The notes: generated from the letters alone by a model not told the origin. 48,548 bases of DNA from Bacteroidales bacterium (GCA_017523725.1 JAFWVY010000052.1:1-48548); one strand, 5' to 3'. Shown: positions 9,610 through 18,150, counted from the stretch's first letter. A program made the numbers and translations.

Positions 9610-10056
9610 ATGGCACTCGAACAACAAATCCAGAAAGACATCATGGAGGCCATGAAGGCCAAGGATGCGGTGCGCCTCAACGCTGTGCGCGCCATCAAGT
9701 CGGAAATTCTGCTGGCCAAGACGGCGGGCGGAAACAAAGAACTGCAGGACAGTGATATACTGAAACTCATACAGAAACTTTCCAAGCAGCGCAAAGAATC
9801 GGCAGAGCAGTTCCGGGCGGGCGGCCGCGATGATCTGGCCGACAACGAACTCAACGAGGCCTCCGTGCTTGACGCCTACCTGCCGGAACCATTGTCGCCG
9901 GAGGCGTTGGAAGCCCGTCTGAAAGCCATTGTCGCCGAAGTCGGCGCCACCTCGCCGGCCGACATGGGCAAGGTGATGGGAGCCGCGACCCGGCAGCTCG
10001 CCGGCCTGGCGGACGGGAAAGCGATTTCGGCCATCGTCCGGAAACTCTTGTCCTGA
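9610..10056 (+). CDS. yqeY: GatB/YqeY-domain protein
   Basis: A 148-residue cytosolic protein of the stand-alone YqeY family, homologous to the C-terminal tRNA-interacting tail of GatB/GatE amidotransferase subunits. The family start MALEQQIQKDIMEAMKAKD and the motif DAVRLNAVRAIKSEI are present, followed by the helical C-terminal half ending in GKAISAIVRKLLS. Precise role is unsettled in the family; binding to tRNA or modulation of amidotransfer is assumed from homology. An upstream in-frame ATG at 9511 exists, but the promoter box at 9540-9547 and family length favour 9610, which follows an AGGA-like sequence. A terminator-like hairpin follows directly. Confidence 0.92.
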   Translation: MALEQQIQKDIMEAMKAKDAVRLNAVRAIKSEILLAKTAGGNKELQDSDILKLIQKLSKQRKESAEQFRAGGRDDLADNELNEASVLDAYLPEPLSPEALEARLKAIVAEVGATSPADMGKVMGAATRQLAGLADGKAISAIVRKLLS

Positions 10057-10085
10057 GAAAGACCAGAAAAACGCGTCTTTCTTCT
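10056..10085 (+). terminator. Probable terminator after yqeY
   Basis: AGAAAGAC (10056-10063) pairs with GTCTTTCT (10075-10082) across an 11-base loop, beginning at the stop codon and followed by TCTGTT. The T run is weak, so efficiency is uncertain. Confidence 0.5.
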
Positions 10086-10087
10086 GT

Positions 10088-10117
10088 TGCCGTTGGTTTT
10101 CGTTTGGCACAACGGCA
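10088..10117. repeat. 8-bp perfect inverted repeat flanking the -33 element of the nrnA operon
   Basis: TGCCGTTG (10088-10095) and CAACGGCA (10110-10117) are exact reverse complements. The -33 TTTG (10103-10106) lies in the 14-base spacer, a geometry expected of a regulator-binding site. Confidence 0.5.
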
Positions 10118-10134
10118 CGAATATTTTAACTTTG
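10103..10134 (+). promoter_or_regulatory. Strong Bacteroidota promoter of the nrnA-FKBP-cca operon
   Basis: TTTG (10103-10106), a 20-base spacer and TAACTTTG (10127-10134) match both consensus elements. The leader to 10200 is about 60 bases. Confidence 0.75.
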
Positions 10135-10199
10135 TATCTTGTTCGGAACGGCGTCCGCCGGTGCGGCTGTCCTTCCGGCTGGTCAAACGATAGCATGGT

Positions 10200-11204
10200 A
10201 TGACGATCCAAATTGATGATGTACGCATAGCGGCGATGAGAGCCGCCTTTGCCGTTCCGCGCCGGGCAGTGCTGGTCGCCCACAAGGGACCGGACGGCGA
10301 TGCGTTGGGCTCGCTGCTCGCTCTGCAGGCGTTTCTGCTGAAACAGGGACATACCGTGTGCGCCGTGACACCGAATGCCTGTCCGGAATTTCTGAGATGG
10401 ATGCCGGGTTACGACCGTTCGACCGTCTATATGACAAACCGGGCGGAGGTGGACCGGGCCATCGCCGAGGCAGAATATATTTTCCATTTGGATTACAACG
10501 ATCTGGCCCGGACCAGTGACATGGCCGTTGCGCTGTCGCATGCCGGCGCCGTCCACATCCTCATCGACCACCATCTGCAGCCGGTCATCCAGGCGACGTG
10601 GTCATTTTCGGAACCGTCCATGTCCGCTACGGCGGAACTGCTGTACGAGGTGCTTCATGCGTGGGATGCTTCGCTCATCGACCGCGACATCGCCACCTGC
10701 ATCTATGCCGGCATGATGACCGACACAGGTTGTTTCAGCTACAATGTGCCGCGGTCCGAAACATTCCGGACGGTGGCTGCGCTGATGGACTATGGTATCG
10801 ACCGTGATGCGGTGTCGGCGGCGGTGTACGACAATTATTCCGAACACCGGCAGCGGTTGCTGGGCTACTGCCTCAGCCGTAAGATGGAGGTCTATCCGGA
10901 GCAGCGGGCCGCACTGATTGTGCTGACCCGTGACGAGCAGCTGCAATACCACTATGTCGAAGGCGATTCCGAGGGTTTTGTCAATTATCCGTTCGCCATC
11001 CGCGGCATCCGTTTCGTGGCGTTCATCCGCGAGGACGAAGACCGCATCAAGGTGTCGTTGCGGTCGCGTGGCGACTTCGACGTGAACGAGATCGCCCGCC
11101 GCTACTTCAACGGTGGCGGACACCGGAACGCGGCAGGCGGCGATATGACGCTGCCGCTGCAGACCGTCGTGGGGCGTTTTTATCAAGTGCTTGAAAATCT
11201 GTAA
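10200..11204 (+). CDS. nrnA: DHH-family phosphoesterase (NrnA-like oligoribonuclease / pAp phosphatase)
   Basis: A 334-residue cytosolic phosphoesterase of the DHH-DHHA1 family. NrnA-type enzymes degrade short oligoribonucleotides to mononucleotides and dephosphorylate 3'-phosphoadenosine 5'-phosphate. Metal-binding motifs are visible: HKGPDGDALGS (His28, Asp32, Asp34), YNDLA in the mid region, DHH near residue 120, and Asp in MMTDTGCF; the C-terminal DHHA1 domain ends with the substrate-binding GGGHRNAAGG. All catalytic groups are present. It is first of three genes; the FKBP-like gene begins 13 bases downstream. Whether nanoRNA or pAp is the main substrate cannot be decided from sequence. 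Confidence 0.93.
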   Translation: MTIQIDDVRIAAMRAAFAVPRRAVLVAHKGPDGDALGSLLALQAFLLKQGHTVCAVTPNACPEFLRWMPGYDRSTVYMTNRAEVDRAIAEAEYIFHLDYNDLARTSDMAVALSHAGAVHILIDHHLQPVIQATWSFSEPSMSATAELLYEVLHAWDASLIDRDIATCIYAGMMTDTGCFSYNVPRSETFRTVAALMDYGIDRDAVSAAVYDNYSEHRQRLLGYCLSRKMEVYPEQRAALIVLTRDEQLQYHYVEGDSEGFVNYPFAIRGIRFVAFIREDEDRIKVSLRSRGDFDVNEIARRYFNGGGHRNAAGGDMTLPLQTVVGRFYQVLENL

Positions 11205-11217
11205 ATTATTTTTGCAT

Positions 11218-12342
11218 ATGAAGACTTCTTTGCTGAATTTTCTGAAATACCGTATCGCCGTTCCAGCGGCGCTTGCAGCCGTTGCTCTGCTGATGCCCGC
11301 GTGTCTGGATGTCGATGACGACGACAATGACAAGATCACGGAAGCCGAGAAGGCGCTGGTGGCCTATCTGGACGCCAATTATCCCGGCCAGTGGAAACAG
11401 TATGCCAGTGCGAACCTGTATTATGTGCCGCTGGTGGAAAATCCCTCTGCGGAAATCCGTCCGAAGGTGAAAAAACATTTCGTGCGCATCAGCTACAACA
11501 TGTGGAAACAGGAAGACTACTCGGCATCGTGGCGTCCGTCCGACCGCGACTTGCTCAGTACGTCCGACTCAACGTTGTCTGCGGAAAGGGCCTTGATCAG
11601 GAATTATCTGCATGGCGGCCCCGAACTCTATCCGTACATCAATGGCCTGTCGGACTATGCTGCCATCATCGGCGAAATGCGGCAGGGCGAGACCTACCGT
11701 ATTTTCATGGCACCGTCGCTGATGAGCGGGTTCAAGGATTACACCCGGGTAATGGACCTGACGCTCAATGGGGTGACGGAATGGAGCGATGCGGCCATGA
11801 CGGCCGAAGAAACAGCCATGTTCAAGTCGTACCGCCTCTGCCAGAGCGCCTTGCGTGACCTGGAGGTGGAGGAATACGCTTTCTCGTACACAGACGCTGC
11901 ATATTTCTATGGGAATCCGGATGACATGTACGAGGTGGAAAGCGATAAGCGGAGCGGCACCCTGCAGGTTATGGTGCACCAGGAAGGCATCGGCGATCCG
12001 TTGACGAACGGCGGCCCCATGTGGATTACGTATTCGTACGGATTCCTGCAGCGCGATTACCGGGGCCGGCCGGGTGTGTCGTTTGTGCTGGTCGAGTCCA
12101 TGTCTTACCGTGTCAAATATAACATCGGGACGGACAATAAGTTCGGCCACGGTTTCGACGAAGCGATGAAGCACCTTAAAACGGGTGCCGAGGCTACGGT
12201 TTTCGTTCCCGCCCATCTTGGTTTCGGATGGCACGGCGTCACTTCGGAACAGGGTTTCGCAGGCTCCGAGCTGTACAGTGTCCCGCCGATGGCGCCGCTT
12301 GTATTCCATGTCAAAATCCACACATCGGCGGAGGAAGAGTAG
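11218..12342 (+). CDS. FKBP-like lipoprotein with two peptidyl-prolyl isomerase-type domains
   Basis: A 374-residue exported lipoprotein. Start 11218 is chosen because it opens the signal peptide MKTSLLNFLKYR; an in-frame ATG at 11191 overlaps nrnA. The lipid-modified cysteine is probably in MPACLD, and the acidic run right after it (CLDVDDDDND) resembles the Bacteroidota lipoprotein export signal for surface display. The C-terminal third is FKBP-like: GFDEAMKHLKTGAEATVFVP, LGFGWHG and PPMAPLVFHVKI. The first half repeats the pattern weakly (INGLSDYAAIIGEMRQGETYRIFMAP), suggesting a degenerate tandem copy. Isomerase activity is unproven; chaperone or binding roles are equally likely. It is transcribed between nrnA and cca. 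Confidence 0.8.
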   Translation: MKTSLLNFLKYRIAVPAALAAVALLMPACLDVDDDDNDKITEAEKALVAYLDANYPGQWKQYASANLYYVPLVENPSAEIRPKVKKHFVRISYNMWKQEDYSASWRPSDRDLLSTSDSTLSAERALIRNYLHGGPELYPYINGLSDYAAIIGEMRQGETYRIFMAPSLMSGFKDYTRVMDLTLNGVTEWSDAAMTAEETAMFKSYRLCQSALRDLEVEEYAFSYTDAAYFYGNPDDMYEVESDKRSGTLQVMVHQEGIGDPLTNGGPMWITYSYGFLQRDYRGRPGVSFVLVESMSYRVKYNIGTDNKFGHGFDEAMKHLKTGAEATVFVPAHLGFGWHGVTSEQGFAGSELYSVPPMAPLVFHVKIHTSAEEE

Positions 12343-12359
12343 AACAGGTCGGACGGGCG

Positions 12360-13766
12360 ATGGATAACCTGCTGAAACATCCTGTATTCGGCATCATTTC
12401 GGACGTGGCAGACCGCGAGGGTGTGCAGGCGTACGCCATCGGCGGCTATGTGCGCGATGCGCTGATGGGCCGTCCATCCAACGACATCGACATCGTGGTG
12501 GTCGGCAGCGGCATTGCACTGGCCGAGAAGGTGGCAGCCCGCATCAAGGGGCATCCCAAGGTGACGGTGTTCCGGAATTTCGGTACCGCCATGCTGCACT
12601 ACGGTGCCGACGAGATTGAATTTGTCGGGGCGCGCCGCGAATCGTACGACCGCCGGTCGCGCAATCCCATGGTGGAGGACGGTACGTTCGACGATGACCA
12701 ACGGCGCCGCGATTTTACTGTCAATACGTTGGCAGTCAGTCTTTCCAAGGATAATTACGGTACGCTGGTCGATACGTTCGGCGGATTGGAAGACCTGCGC
12801 CAGGGCATTCTGCGTACACCGCTCGACCCGGACACCACGTTTTCGGACGATCCGCTCCGGATGCTGCGGGCGGTCCGTTTCGCCGCCCAGCTCGGGTTCA
12901 TCGTGGCACCGGACACCTTTGCCGCCATGCAGCGCAACCGGGAGCGTCTCGGCATCGTTTCGATGGAGCGCATCACCGAGGAACTGAACAAGATGCTGAT
13001 GACCGTCCGGCCTTCGATTGCGTTTGTGCTGATGGACAAGACGCAGCTGCTTCCGTACGTATTGCCGGAAATCTCACGGCTCAAGGGGGTCGAGGTGCGT
13101 CAGAACAAGGCACACAAGGATATTTTCAAGCATACGATGCAGGTGCTCGATACGGTGGCGCAGCGCAGTGACAATCTTTGGCTGCGATGGGCTGCTCTGC
13201 TGCACGATGTGGCCAAGCCTGCCACCAAGCGCTTCAGCCCGGAGGTGGGCTGGAGTTTCCACGGACACGAGTTTCTCGGTTCCAAGATGGTGCCGGCCAT
13301 TTTCCGCCGGCTGCATCTGCCGACCACCGAGCCGATGAAATATGTACAGAAACTGGTGCTGCTGCATCTGCGTCCCATTGCACTGACCGAGGAAGTGACG
13401 GATTCGGCGGTGCGCCGGCTGCTTTTCGAGGCGGGGGACGACATCGACGATTTGATGTTGCTTTGCAATGCCGACATCACATCCAAGAACGAGGAGAAGG
13501 TGCGTCATTTCATGGAGAATTACTCGCTTGTGGAGCAGAAACTCAAGGAGATAGAAGAAAAAGACGCCATCCGCAACTTTCAGCCGCCGGTCTCCGGTGA
13601 CGAGATTATGGAGACCTTTGGCATCGGCCCTTCCAAGTCCATCGGTCTCATCAAGACAGCCATCAAGGATGCCATCCTGGACGGCGTGATTCCCAACGAG
13701 CACGAAGCAGCCTACCGTCTGATGCTGTCGGAGGGTGCCCGGCTTGGTCTTCAGCCGAAATCATAA
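12360..13766 (+). CDS. cca: CCA-adding/poly(A)-polymerase-family tRNA nucleotidyltransferase with HD domain
   Basis: A 468-residue class II nucleotidyltransferase that adds or repairs the 3'-CCA of tRNAs. The head domain has GGYVRD (28-33) and the metal-binding DID (42-44), followed by the RRDF flexible motif (DQRRRDFTVN) and the EDxxxxR-like DDPLRMLRAVRFAAQLGF. A C-terminal HD domain is present (LLHDVAKPATKRF, HGHEFLGSKM), seen in many bacterial members. The start at 12360 gives MDNLLKHPVFGII, preferred over an in-frame ATG at 12228 that lies inside the FKBP gene. Only 17 bases separate it from that gene, so it is in the same operon. Confidence 0.95.
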   Translation: MDNLLKHPVFGIISDVADREGVQAYAIGGYVRDALMGRPSNDIDIVVVGSGIALAEKVAARIKGHPKVTVFRNFGTAMLHYGADEIEFVGARRESYDRRSRNPMVEDGTFDDDQRRRDFTVNTLAVSLSKDNYGTLVDTFGGLEDLRQGILRTPLDPDTTFSDDPLRMLRAVRFAAQLGFIVAPDTFAAMQRNRERLGIVSMERITEELNKMLMTVRPSIAFVLMDKTQLLPYVLPEISRLKGVEVRQNKAHKDIFKHTMQVLDTVAQRSDNLWLRWAALLHDVAKPATKRFSPEVGWSFHGHEFLGSKMVPAIFRRLHLPTTEPMKYVQKLVLLHLRPIALTEEVTDSAVRRLLFEAGDDIDDLMLLCNADITSKNEEKVRHFMENYSLVEQKLKEIEEKDAIRNFQPPVSGDEIMETFGIGPSKSIGLIKTAIKDAILDGVIPNEHEAAYRLMLSEGARLGLQPKS

Positions 13767-13818
13767 GTCATTATATTTCATATTAGAACCAATCAAAGAA
13801 CTAAAACCAATCTGAGAA

Positions 13819-14460
13819 ATGAAAAAACTGTTTGTCATGTGGATGGCGGCCATTCTGTTGTTGTCTGCCGCCTGTGCCGCTGAAACGGCCCCTGCCATCA
13901 TTGAATTGCCACAGCCGTCTGCAGATGGCATGAGTCTCATGCAGGCACTGAAACAGCGTCAGTCGGTCCGTGAATATGCCGACCGTGAAATTGCGCTCCA
14001 GGACCTGTCGAATCTGCTCTGGGCTGCTTTCGGCGTCAATCGTCCCGAGGAAGGCAAGCGTACGGCACCGTCGGGCTCTAACCGGCAGGAAATCGAAGTG
14101 TATGCCGTATTCAAGACTGGTATCTACCATTACGATGCCGCCAAACACCGGCTGGAACTCACGGCGGAGGGCGACCACCGGGCATTGACCGGCCGCGGAT
14201 TCGCCGCTACGGCGCCGCTTAATCTGCTGTTCATGGCCGATACCGACAAGACGGGACCCGGAGCCAAGGCGGGCGAGGCCAATACCGTATCGTATGTCGA
14301 TGTCGGATATATTTCGCAGAACGTGTATCTGTACTGCGCTTCGGCCGGTATGGGGACGGTGGCCCGCGGCGGTTGGAACCAGGATGCGCTCATCGAGGTG
14401 ATGAAAATCAAGCCGGCCTACATCTGCGTGCTGGGTCAGTCGGTGGGTTATCTTAAATAA
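13819..14460 (+). CDS. Exported nitroreductase-family (SagB/ThcOx-like) oxidoreductase
   Basis: A 213-residue flavoprotein of the nitroreductase fold with a clear N-terminal export signal (residues 1-20, LLLSAACAAE), which is unusual because most family members are cytosolic. FMN-contact motifs are visible: RQSVREYADREI at residues 50-61, LLWAAFGVNRP, APSGSNRQEIEVY and the C-terminal GTVARGGWNQD with AYICVLGQSVGY. The extra N-terminal segment and short length resemble SagB-type dehydrogenases. The physiological substrate is unknown. It follows cca by 52 bases, with no clear promoter in the gap, and ends 10 bases before a convergent gene. Confidence 0.85.
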   Translation: MKKLFVMWMAAILLLSAACAAETAPAIIELPQPSADGMSLMQALKQRQSVREYADREIALQDLSNLLWAAFGVNRPEEGKRTAPSGSNRQEIEVYAVFKTGIYHYDAAKHRLELTAEGDHRALTGRGFAATAPLNLLFMADTDKTGPGAKAGEANTVSYVDVGYISQNVYLYCASAGMGTVARGGWNQDALIEVMKIKPAYICVLGQSVGYLK

Positions 14461-14470
14461 CGCCAAAAAG

Positions 14471-15418
14471 TTACAGGGGACGGTACAGCCGTCCCTGCCA
14501 GGTGTCCCGCACCTCCAGTTTCCTTTCCAGTTTCAACCATAATTCGAAGTTGCGGATCAGACCCCAGCCGGGAGCCGCGAGATACCACGGCGGCACCTCG
14601 TTGGCAAACCGTTCGACGATGAATGCGGGGTTGAGCCGCTCGAACACGTCCACCATGAAGTCGAGGTATTCCTCCAGGCCGAACAGGTGGAAATAATCCG
14701 GTTCTACGGCGTACCGTGCGGCATAGGGCGTGTCTTTTACGATTTGCAGCTGGTGGAATTTGACGGTGGTGAGCGGCAGTTGGTTGATGATGTCGATTTC
14801 GTCCAGCATTTCTTCACGGCTTTCGCCGGGCAGTCCGAAGATGAGATGGGCGCCGGTGTGGATGCCGTGTGCGGCGGTGCGCCGGATGGCCTCGAAGGCT
14901 GTGGCGGCTGTGTGGCCTCGGTTGATGGCCTGTAACGTGCGGTCGTAGCAGCTTTCGATGCCGTATTCCACCATGACGTAATGCTGTCGGGCGAGATCGG
15001 CGAGCAGGGTCAGTTTGTCTTCGTCGATGCAGTCCGGCCGGGTGCCGATGACGAGACCGGCGACGCGTGGCACGGACAGGGCTTCGCGGTAAACCTCCCT
15101 CAGTTTTCCGACCGGCGCATGGGTGTTTGAGAATGCCTGGAAATATGCCAGATACTGTTCCGCCCGCCGGTAGCGGACTTCGTGGAAAGTCATGCCTTCC
15201 TCCAGTTGTTGCCTGATGCTTTTCTCCGGTGCGCAATACGACGGGTTGAATGCCCGGTTGTTGCAGTAGGCGCATCCGCCGGTGGAAACGGTACCGTCCC
15301 GGTTGGGACATGTGAACCCGGCGTCGATGGTCAGTTTCTGGACACGGCCGCCATAGCGGGCCCGGAAGTAATCGGCGTAGGCGTTGTAACGGCGGGAGGT
15401 GCCCCAGGGAAAAACCAT
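14471..15418 (-). CDS. TIGR01212-family (YhcC-like) radical SAM protein
   Basis: A 315-residue radical SAM protein of the widespread TIGR01212/YhcC family. The cluster motif has the family-specific long spacing: Cys37, Cys49 and Cys52 within CPNRDGTVSTGGCAYC. Downstream come AYFQAFSNTHAP, GLVIGTRPDC and HLIFGLPGE, all conserved in the family. The biochemical function of this family is not established. Start 15418 (MVFPWGTSRRYNAY) is preferred to the in-frame ATG at 15484, because a TACATTTG promoter box at 15446-15439 lies between the two; the leader is then about 15 bases. Confidence 0.92.
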   Translation of the reverse strand: MVFPWGTSRRYNAYADYFRARYGGRVQKLTIDAGFTCPNRDGTVSTGGCAYCNNRAFNPSYCAPEKSIRQQLEEGMTFHEVRYRRAEQYLAYFQAFSNTHAPVGKLREVYREALSVPRVAGLVIGTRPDCIDEDKLTLLADLARQHYVMVEYGIESCYDRTLQAINRGHTAATAFEAIRRTAAHGIHTGAHLIFGLPGESREEMLDEIDIINQLPLTTVKFHQLQIVKDTPYAARYAVEPDYFHLFGLEEYLDFMVDVFERLNPAFIVERFANEVPPWYLAAPGWGLIRNFELWLKLERKLEVRDTWQGRLYRPL

Positions 15419-15438
15419 TTTTAACGTGCAATTTGTGG

Positions 15439-15446
15439 CAAATGTA
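15439..15446 (-). promoter_or_regulatory. -7 promoter element for the TIGR01212 radical SAM gene
   Basis: TACATTTG on the minus strand, 20 bases before the ATG at 15418. It decides the start choice. Confidence 0.55.
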
Positions 15447-15468
15447 GCTTTTTTCCCCCGAAAGTTTA

Positions 15469-15476
15469 TATTTTTG
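15469..15476 (+). promoter_or_regulatory. -7 promoter element for the TonB-dependent receptor
   Basis: TATTTTTG matches TAnnTTTG and gives a leader of about 45 bases. No -33 element at standard spacing. Confidence 0.45.
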
Positions 15477-15526
15477 AACCGCATGCCAGTCTACCTCGTG
15501 GCTGGCAGAAAAAGAGACAGACTGTG

Positions 15527-17707
15527 ATGCGTTTATGTTCGGGACATTCCCGGTTCCGCCTGTGCCGGGCGGGCCTCGTGCCGGTTCTGGTGCTGGCGTG
15601 CGCTGCGGTGTCCGCACAACCGTCGGCCGATGCAGACAGCACGGCGATGCAGGTGCAGGCCGGTGAGGCTACGTCTGTGGCCGACGGCCGCCGTACCGGC
15701 ACGCTGCAGCAAATTTACAGCGATGACATTGCGTTCATGCCCAATCCGGCCGGGACGATCGAAACCTGGGTCAAATGGATGCCCGGCGTGACTTCGCACA
15801 ACGAACTGAGTTCGCAGTATGCGGTGCGCGGCGGCAGTTTCGACGAGAATCTGGTCTATGTGAACGACATCGAAATCTACAAGCCGTTCCTGATCCGGGC
15901 GGGCGAGCAGGAGGGACTGTCTTTCGTCAATCCGGAAATGGTTTCTTCGCTCAAATTCTCAGCCGGCGGTTTCGATGCACGCTATGGCGACAAGATGGCA
16001 TCGGTGCTCGATGTGGCCTACCGCCGGCCGGAACGTCGTGAACTCCGCGTCTCGGCCGGCTTGCTGACGGGCGATGTCACTTCGGAAGGGCTGTCCCGCA
16101 GCGGCCGCTTTACATGGCTGGCCGGTTACCGTTACAAATCCGCCCGTGCCCTGCTTTCGACACTTGATACCAAGGGTGGTTACGATCCCCGCTTCCATGA
16201 CTTCCAGGCACATCTGACCTGGCGCGCTGCACCTGCCTGGGAGGTGTCGCTGCTTGGCTACGTGGCCGACAACCGTTACCGCTTCCGGCCTGAGTCGCGC
16301 GAGACGTCGTTCGGTACGGTGGATGACATTTACCGTTTTGTCATGTATTATGACGGACAAGAGGAGGACAGTTACCGCATGGCTACGGGAGCCCTGACGC
16401 TGGCCTGGCATCCTTCCCGGCGCATGCAGCTGAAATGGGTGACATCGCTCACAGACATGCGTGAGAAGGAGTTCTATGATGTGGTGAGTTCCTATCTGTT
16501 GGACCGTCTTGAAACCGATGACTCAGCACTGCCCGACAGCGTGCTTCATATCGGTGTGGGCAGTACGTGGCAGCATGCACGCAACACCATGTCGGCCGAT
16601 ATGGCCTCGGTGCAGCATGTCGGCCAGTATGTGGTCCGCAACGGACTCTTGCGGTGGTCGCTGCAGTGGCAGCATGACCGGATGGACGACCAGTATGCCT
16701 CGTGGGAAGCGGTCGATTCGGCAGACTACGTCCGTCTGTCCGGACCGGCATTGCGCGGACGGAACCGTCTGGACCGGAACCGTCTGTCGGGCTATGTGCA
16801 GGCTACCTGGCGCTTCGACCTGCCAGCGGTGCTCTGGCATGTGACGGCCGGCTTGCGCGGTCATTACAACGATGTCAATTCAGAAACATTCGTTTCGCCC
16901 CGGATGTCGGTTGCACTCTATCCAAAGGCTTGGCCGTCATGGTCTTTCCATGGCGCAGCCGGGAGCTATATCCAGCCGCCTTTCTACCGGGAGATGCGCG
17001 ACCGCCTATATGCGCTCCACACTGAGACAAAGGCGCAGCGGTCGGTGCATTTCGTGTTGGAGGCCGAGCATGAGTTTACGTTGTGGCAACGGCTGTTCAA
17101 GTGGAGTGGGGCGCTGTATTACAAGAAGATGGACCGGCTGATTCCGTACAAGTTGGAAAATGTCCGCACCGTTTATGCCGGGGATAATCTTTCCGACGGA
17201 TATGCGGTCGGTGCCGATCTCAGGCTCAACGGGTGCTTCGTGCCCGATGCCGAATCGTGGGTAAGTGTGTCCTGGCTCCGGGCCAGGGAGGACATCTGCG
17301 GTGACGGACGGGGCAGTTTCCCGCGGCCGACCGACGAGCGTTTCTCGTTCAATCTTTTCTTCCAGGATTATTTCCCGCGCAACGATACCTGGAGGTTTCA
17401 CCTGAATCTGGTGTATGGCACGGCGCTGCCTTACAGCTATCCCGATCCCGACCGCTACGACCTGACGTTCCGGATGCGTCCCTACCGGCGGGTGGATGTC
17501 GGCCTGACCAAGACCTTCGGCAAGGTGGGCGTTTTCCGGGATGTCTGGCTGCAGGCCGAAGTCTTCAACCTGTTCGACATCCGCAACACGGTGTCCTACC
17601 TTTGGGCGCGGACGCTGCCTTCCGACAGCACCGGCGCAGCCTGTTTCGCGGTGCCTAACTACATGACCGGCCGACGGTTCAACATGAAACTGCACGTGAC
17701 GCTATAA
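15527..17707 (+). CDS. TonB-dependent outer-membrane receptor (plug plus beta-barrel)
   Basis: A 726-residue outer-membrane transporter. A signal peptide covers about residues 1-30 (ending AVSAQ). A short plug domain follows, with IETWVKWMPGVTSHNELSSQ and YAVRGGSFDENLVYVNDIEI, then a barrel of alternating aromatic strands ending in FNMKLHVTL, a typical barrel-closing terminal strand. It lacks the N-terminal CarboxypepD_reg-like domain found in SusC proteins and has no SusD partner, so it more likely imports a metal chelate, vitamin or small ligand than a glycan. Translation could begin at a GTG at 15524 or the adjacent ATG at 15527; I chose ATG. The substrate cannot be inferred from neighbours. 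Confidence 0.9.
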   Translation: MRLCSGHSRFRLCRAGLVPVLVLACAAVSAQPSADADSTAMQVQAGEATSVADGRRTGTLQQIYSDDIAFMPNPAGTIETWVKWMPGVTSHNELSSQYAVRGGSFDENLVYVNDIEIYKPFLIRAGEQEGLSFVNPEMVSSLKFSAGGFDARYGDKMASVLDVAYRRPERRELRVSAGLLTGDVTSEGLSRSGRFTWLAGYRYKSARALLSTLDTKGGYDPRFHDFQAHLTWRAAPAWEVSLLGYVADNRYRFRPESRETSFGTVDDIYRFVMYYDGQEEDSYRMATGALTLAWHPSRRMQLKWVTSLTDMREKEFYDVVSSYLLDRLETDDSALPDSVLHIGVGSTWQHARNTMSADMASVQHVGQYVVRNGLLRWSLQWQHDRMDDQYASWEAVDSADYVRLSGPALRGRNRLDRNRLSGYVQATWRFDLPAVLWHVTAGLRGHYNDVNSETFVSPRMSVALYPKAWPSWSFHGAAGSYIQPPFYREMRDRLYALHTETKAQRSVHFVLEAEHEFTLWQRLFKWSGALYYKKMDRLIPYKLENVRTVYAGDNLSDGYAVGADLRLNGCFVPDAESWVSVSWLRAREDICGDGRGSFPRPTDERFSFNLFFQDYFPRNDTWRFHLNLVYGTALPYSYPDPDRYDLTFRMRPYRRVDVGLTKTFGKVGVFRDVWLQAEVFNLFDIRNTVSYLWARTLPSDSTGAACFAVPNYMTGRRFNMKLHVTL

Positions 17708-17744
17708 AAAAATGCCATAATCCTGCAGCCGGAGAAAAAACGGG

Positions 17745-17774
17745 TTGTATTGTGAAGAAAAAAAATTATCTTTG
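17745..17774 (+). promoter_or_regulatory. Consensus Bacteroidota promoter for the YegP-like gene
   Basis: TTG (17745-17747), a 19-base spacer and TATCTTTG (17767-17774) match the consensus fully. The leader of about 20 bases is A-rich and unstructured, consistent with high expression of the small gene that follows. Confidence 0.8.
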
Positions 17775-17801
17775 CTCATCAAATCACTAAATAAAACAAC
17801 T

Positions 17802-18140
17802 ATGGGAAAATTTGAAGTTACAATCCGCAAGAACGGCGACTATCAGTTCAACCTGAAAGCCTCCAACGGTCAGGTCATCCTTTCGAGCCAGGGCTACAAA
17901 AGCAAGGTTTCGTGCATGAATGGCATCGAGTCTGTCCGCAAGAACAGCCAGTCTATCGAACGTTTCGACAAGAAGGTGGCTGCCAATGGCAAACCGTATT
18001 TCAACCTGATGGCAACGAACGGCCAGGTTATCGGTTCGAGCCAGATGTATGCATCCGAGGCTACCTGCGCCAACGGCATCGCTTCGGTGATGAAAAACGC
18101 ACCCGATGCGGTCATCGTTGAAATCCCTGCTGAAGAATAA
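17802..18140 (+). CDS. YegP-like DUF1508 tandem-repeat protein
   Basis: A 112-residue protein made of two copies of the roughly 50-residue DUF1508/YegP unit: GKFEVTIRKNGDYQFNLKA...GIESVRKNS and GKPYFNLMATNGQVI...GIASVMKNA. Each copy has the F-L-A-x-NGQVI-SSQ-Y core. The family is small, cytosolic and of unknown biochemical role; it has been suggested to be stress-related. Start 17802 is chosen because it gives the family N-terminus and follows a perfect promoter; the ATG at 17745 lies within that promoter. A strong terminator follows, so the gene is monocistronic and probably abundant. Confidence 0.92.
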   Translation: MGKFEVTIRKNGDYQFNLKASNGQVILSSQGYKSKVSCMNGIESVRKNSQSIERFDKKVAANGKPYFNLMATNGQVIGSSQMYASEATCANGIASVMKNAPDAVIVEIPAEE

Positions 18141-18150
18141 TTTTTCAAGT

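Noticed and set aside
14471..15418. Link of the TIGR01212 radical SAM protein to the lipid cluster
   Set aside because: Different family, no cobalamin domain, own promoter and 9 kb away.
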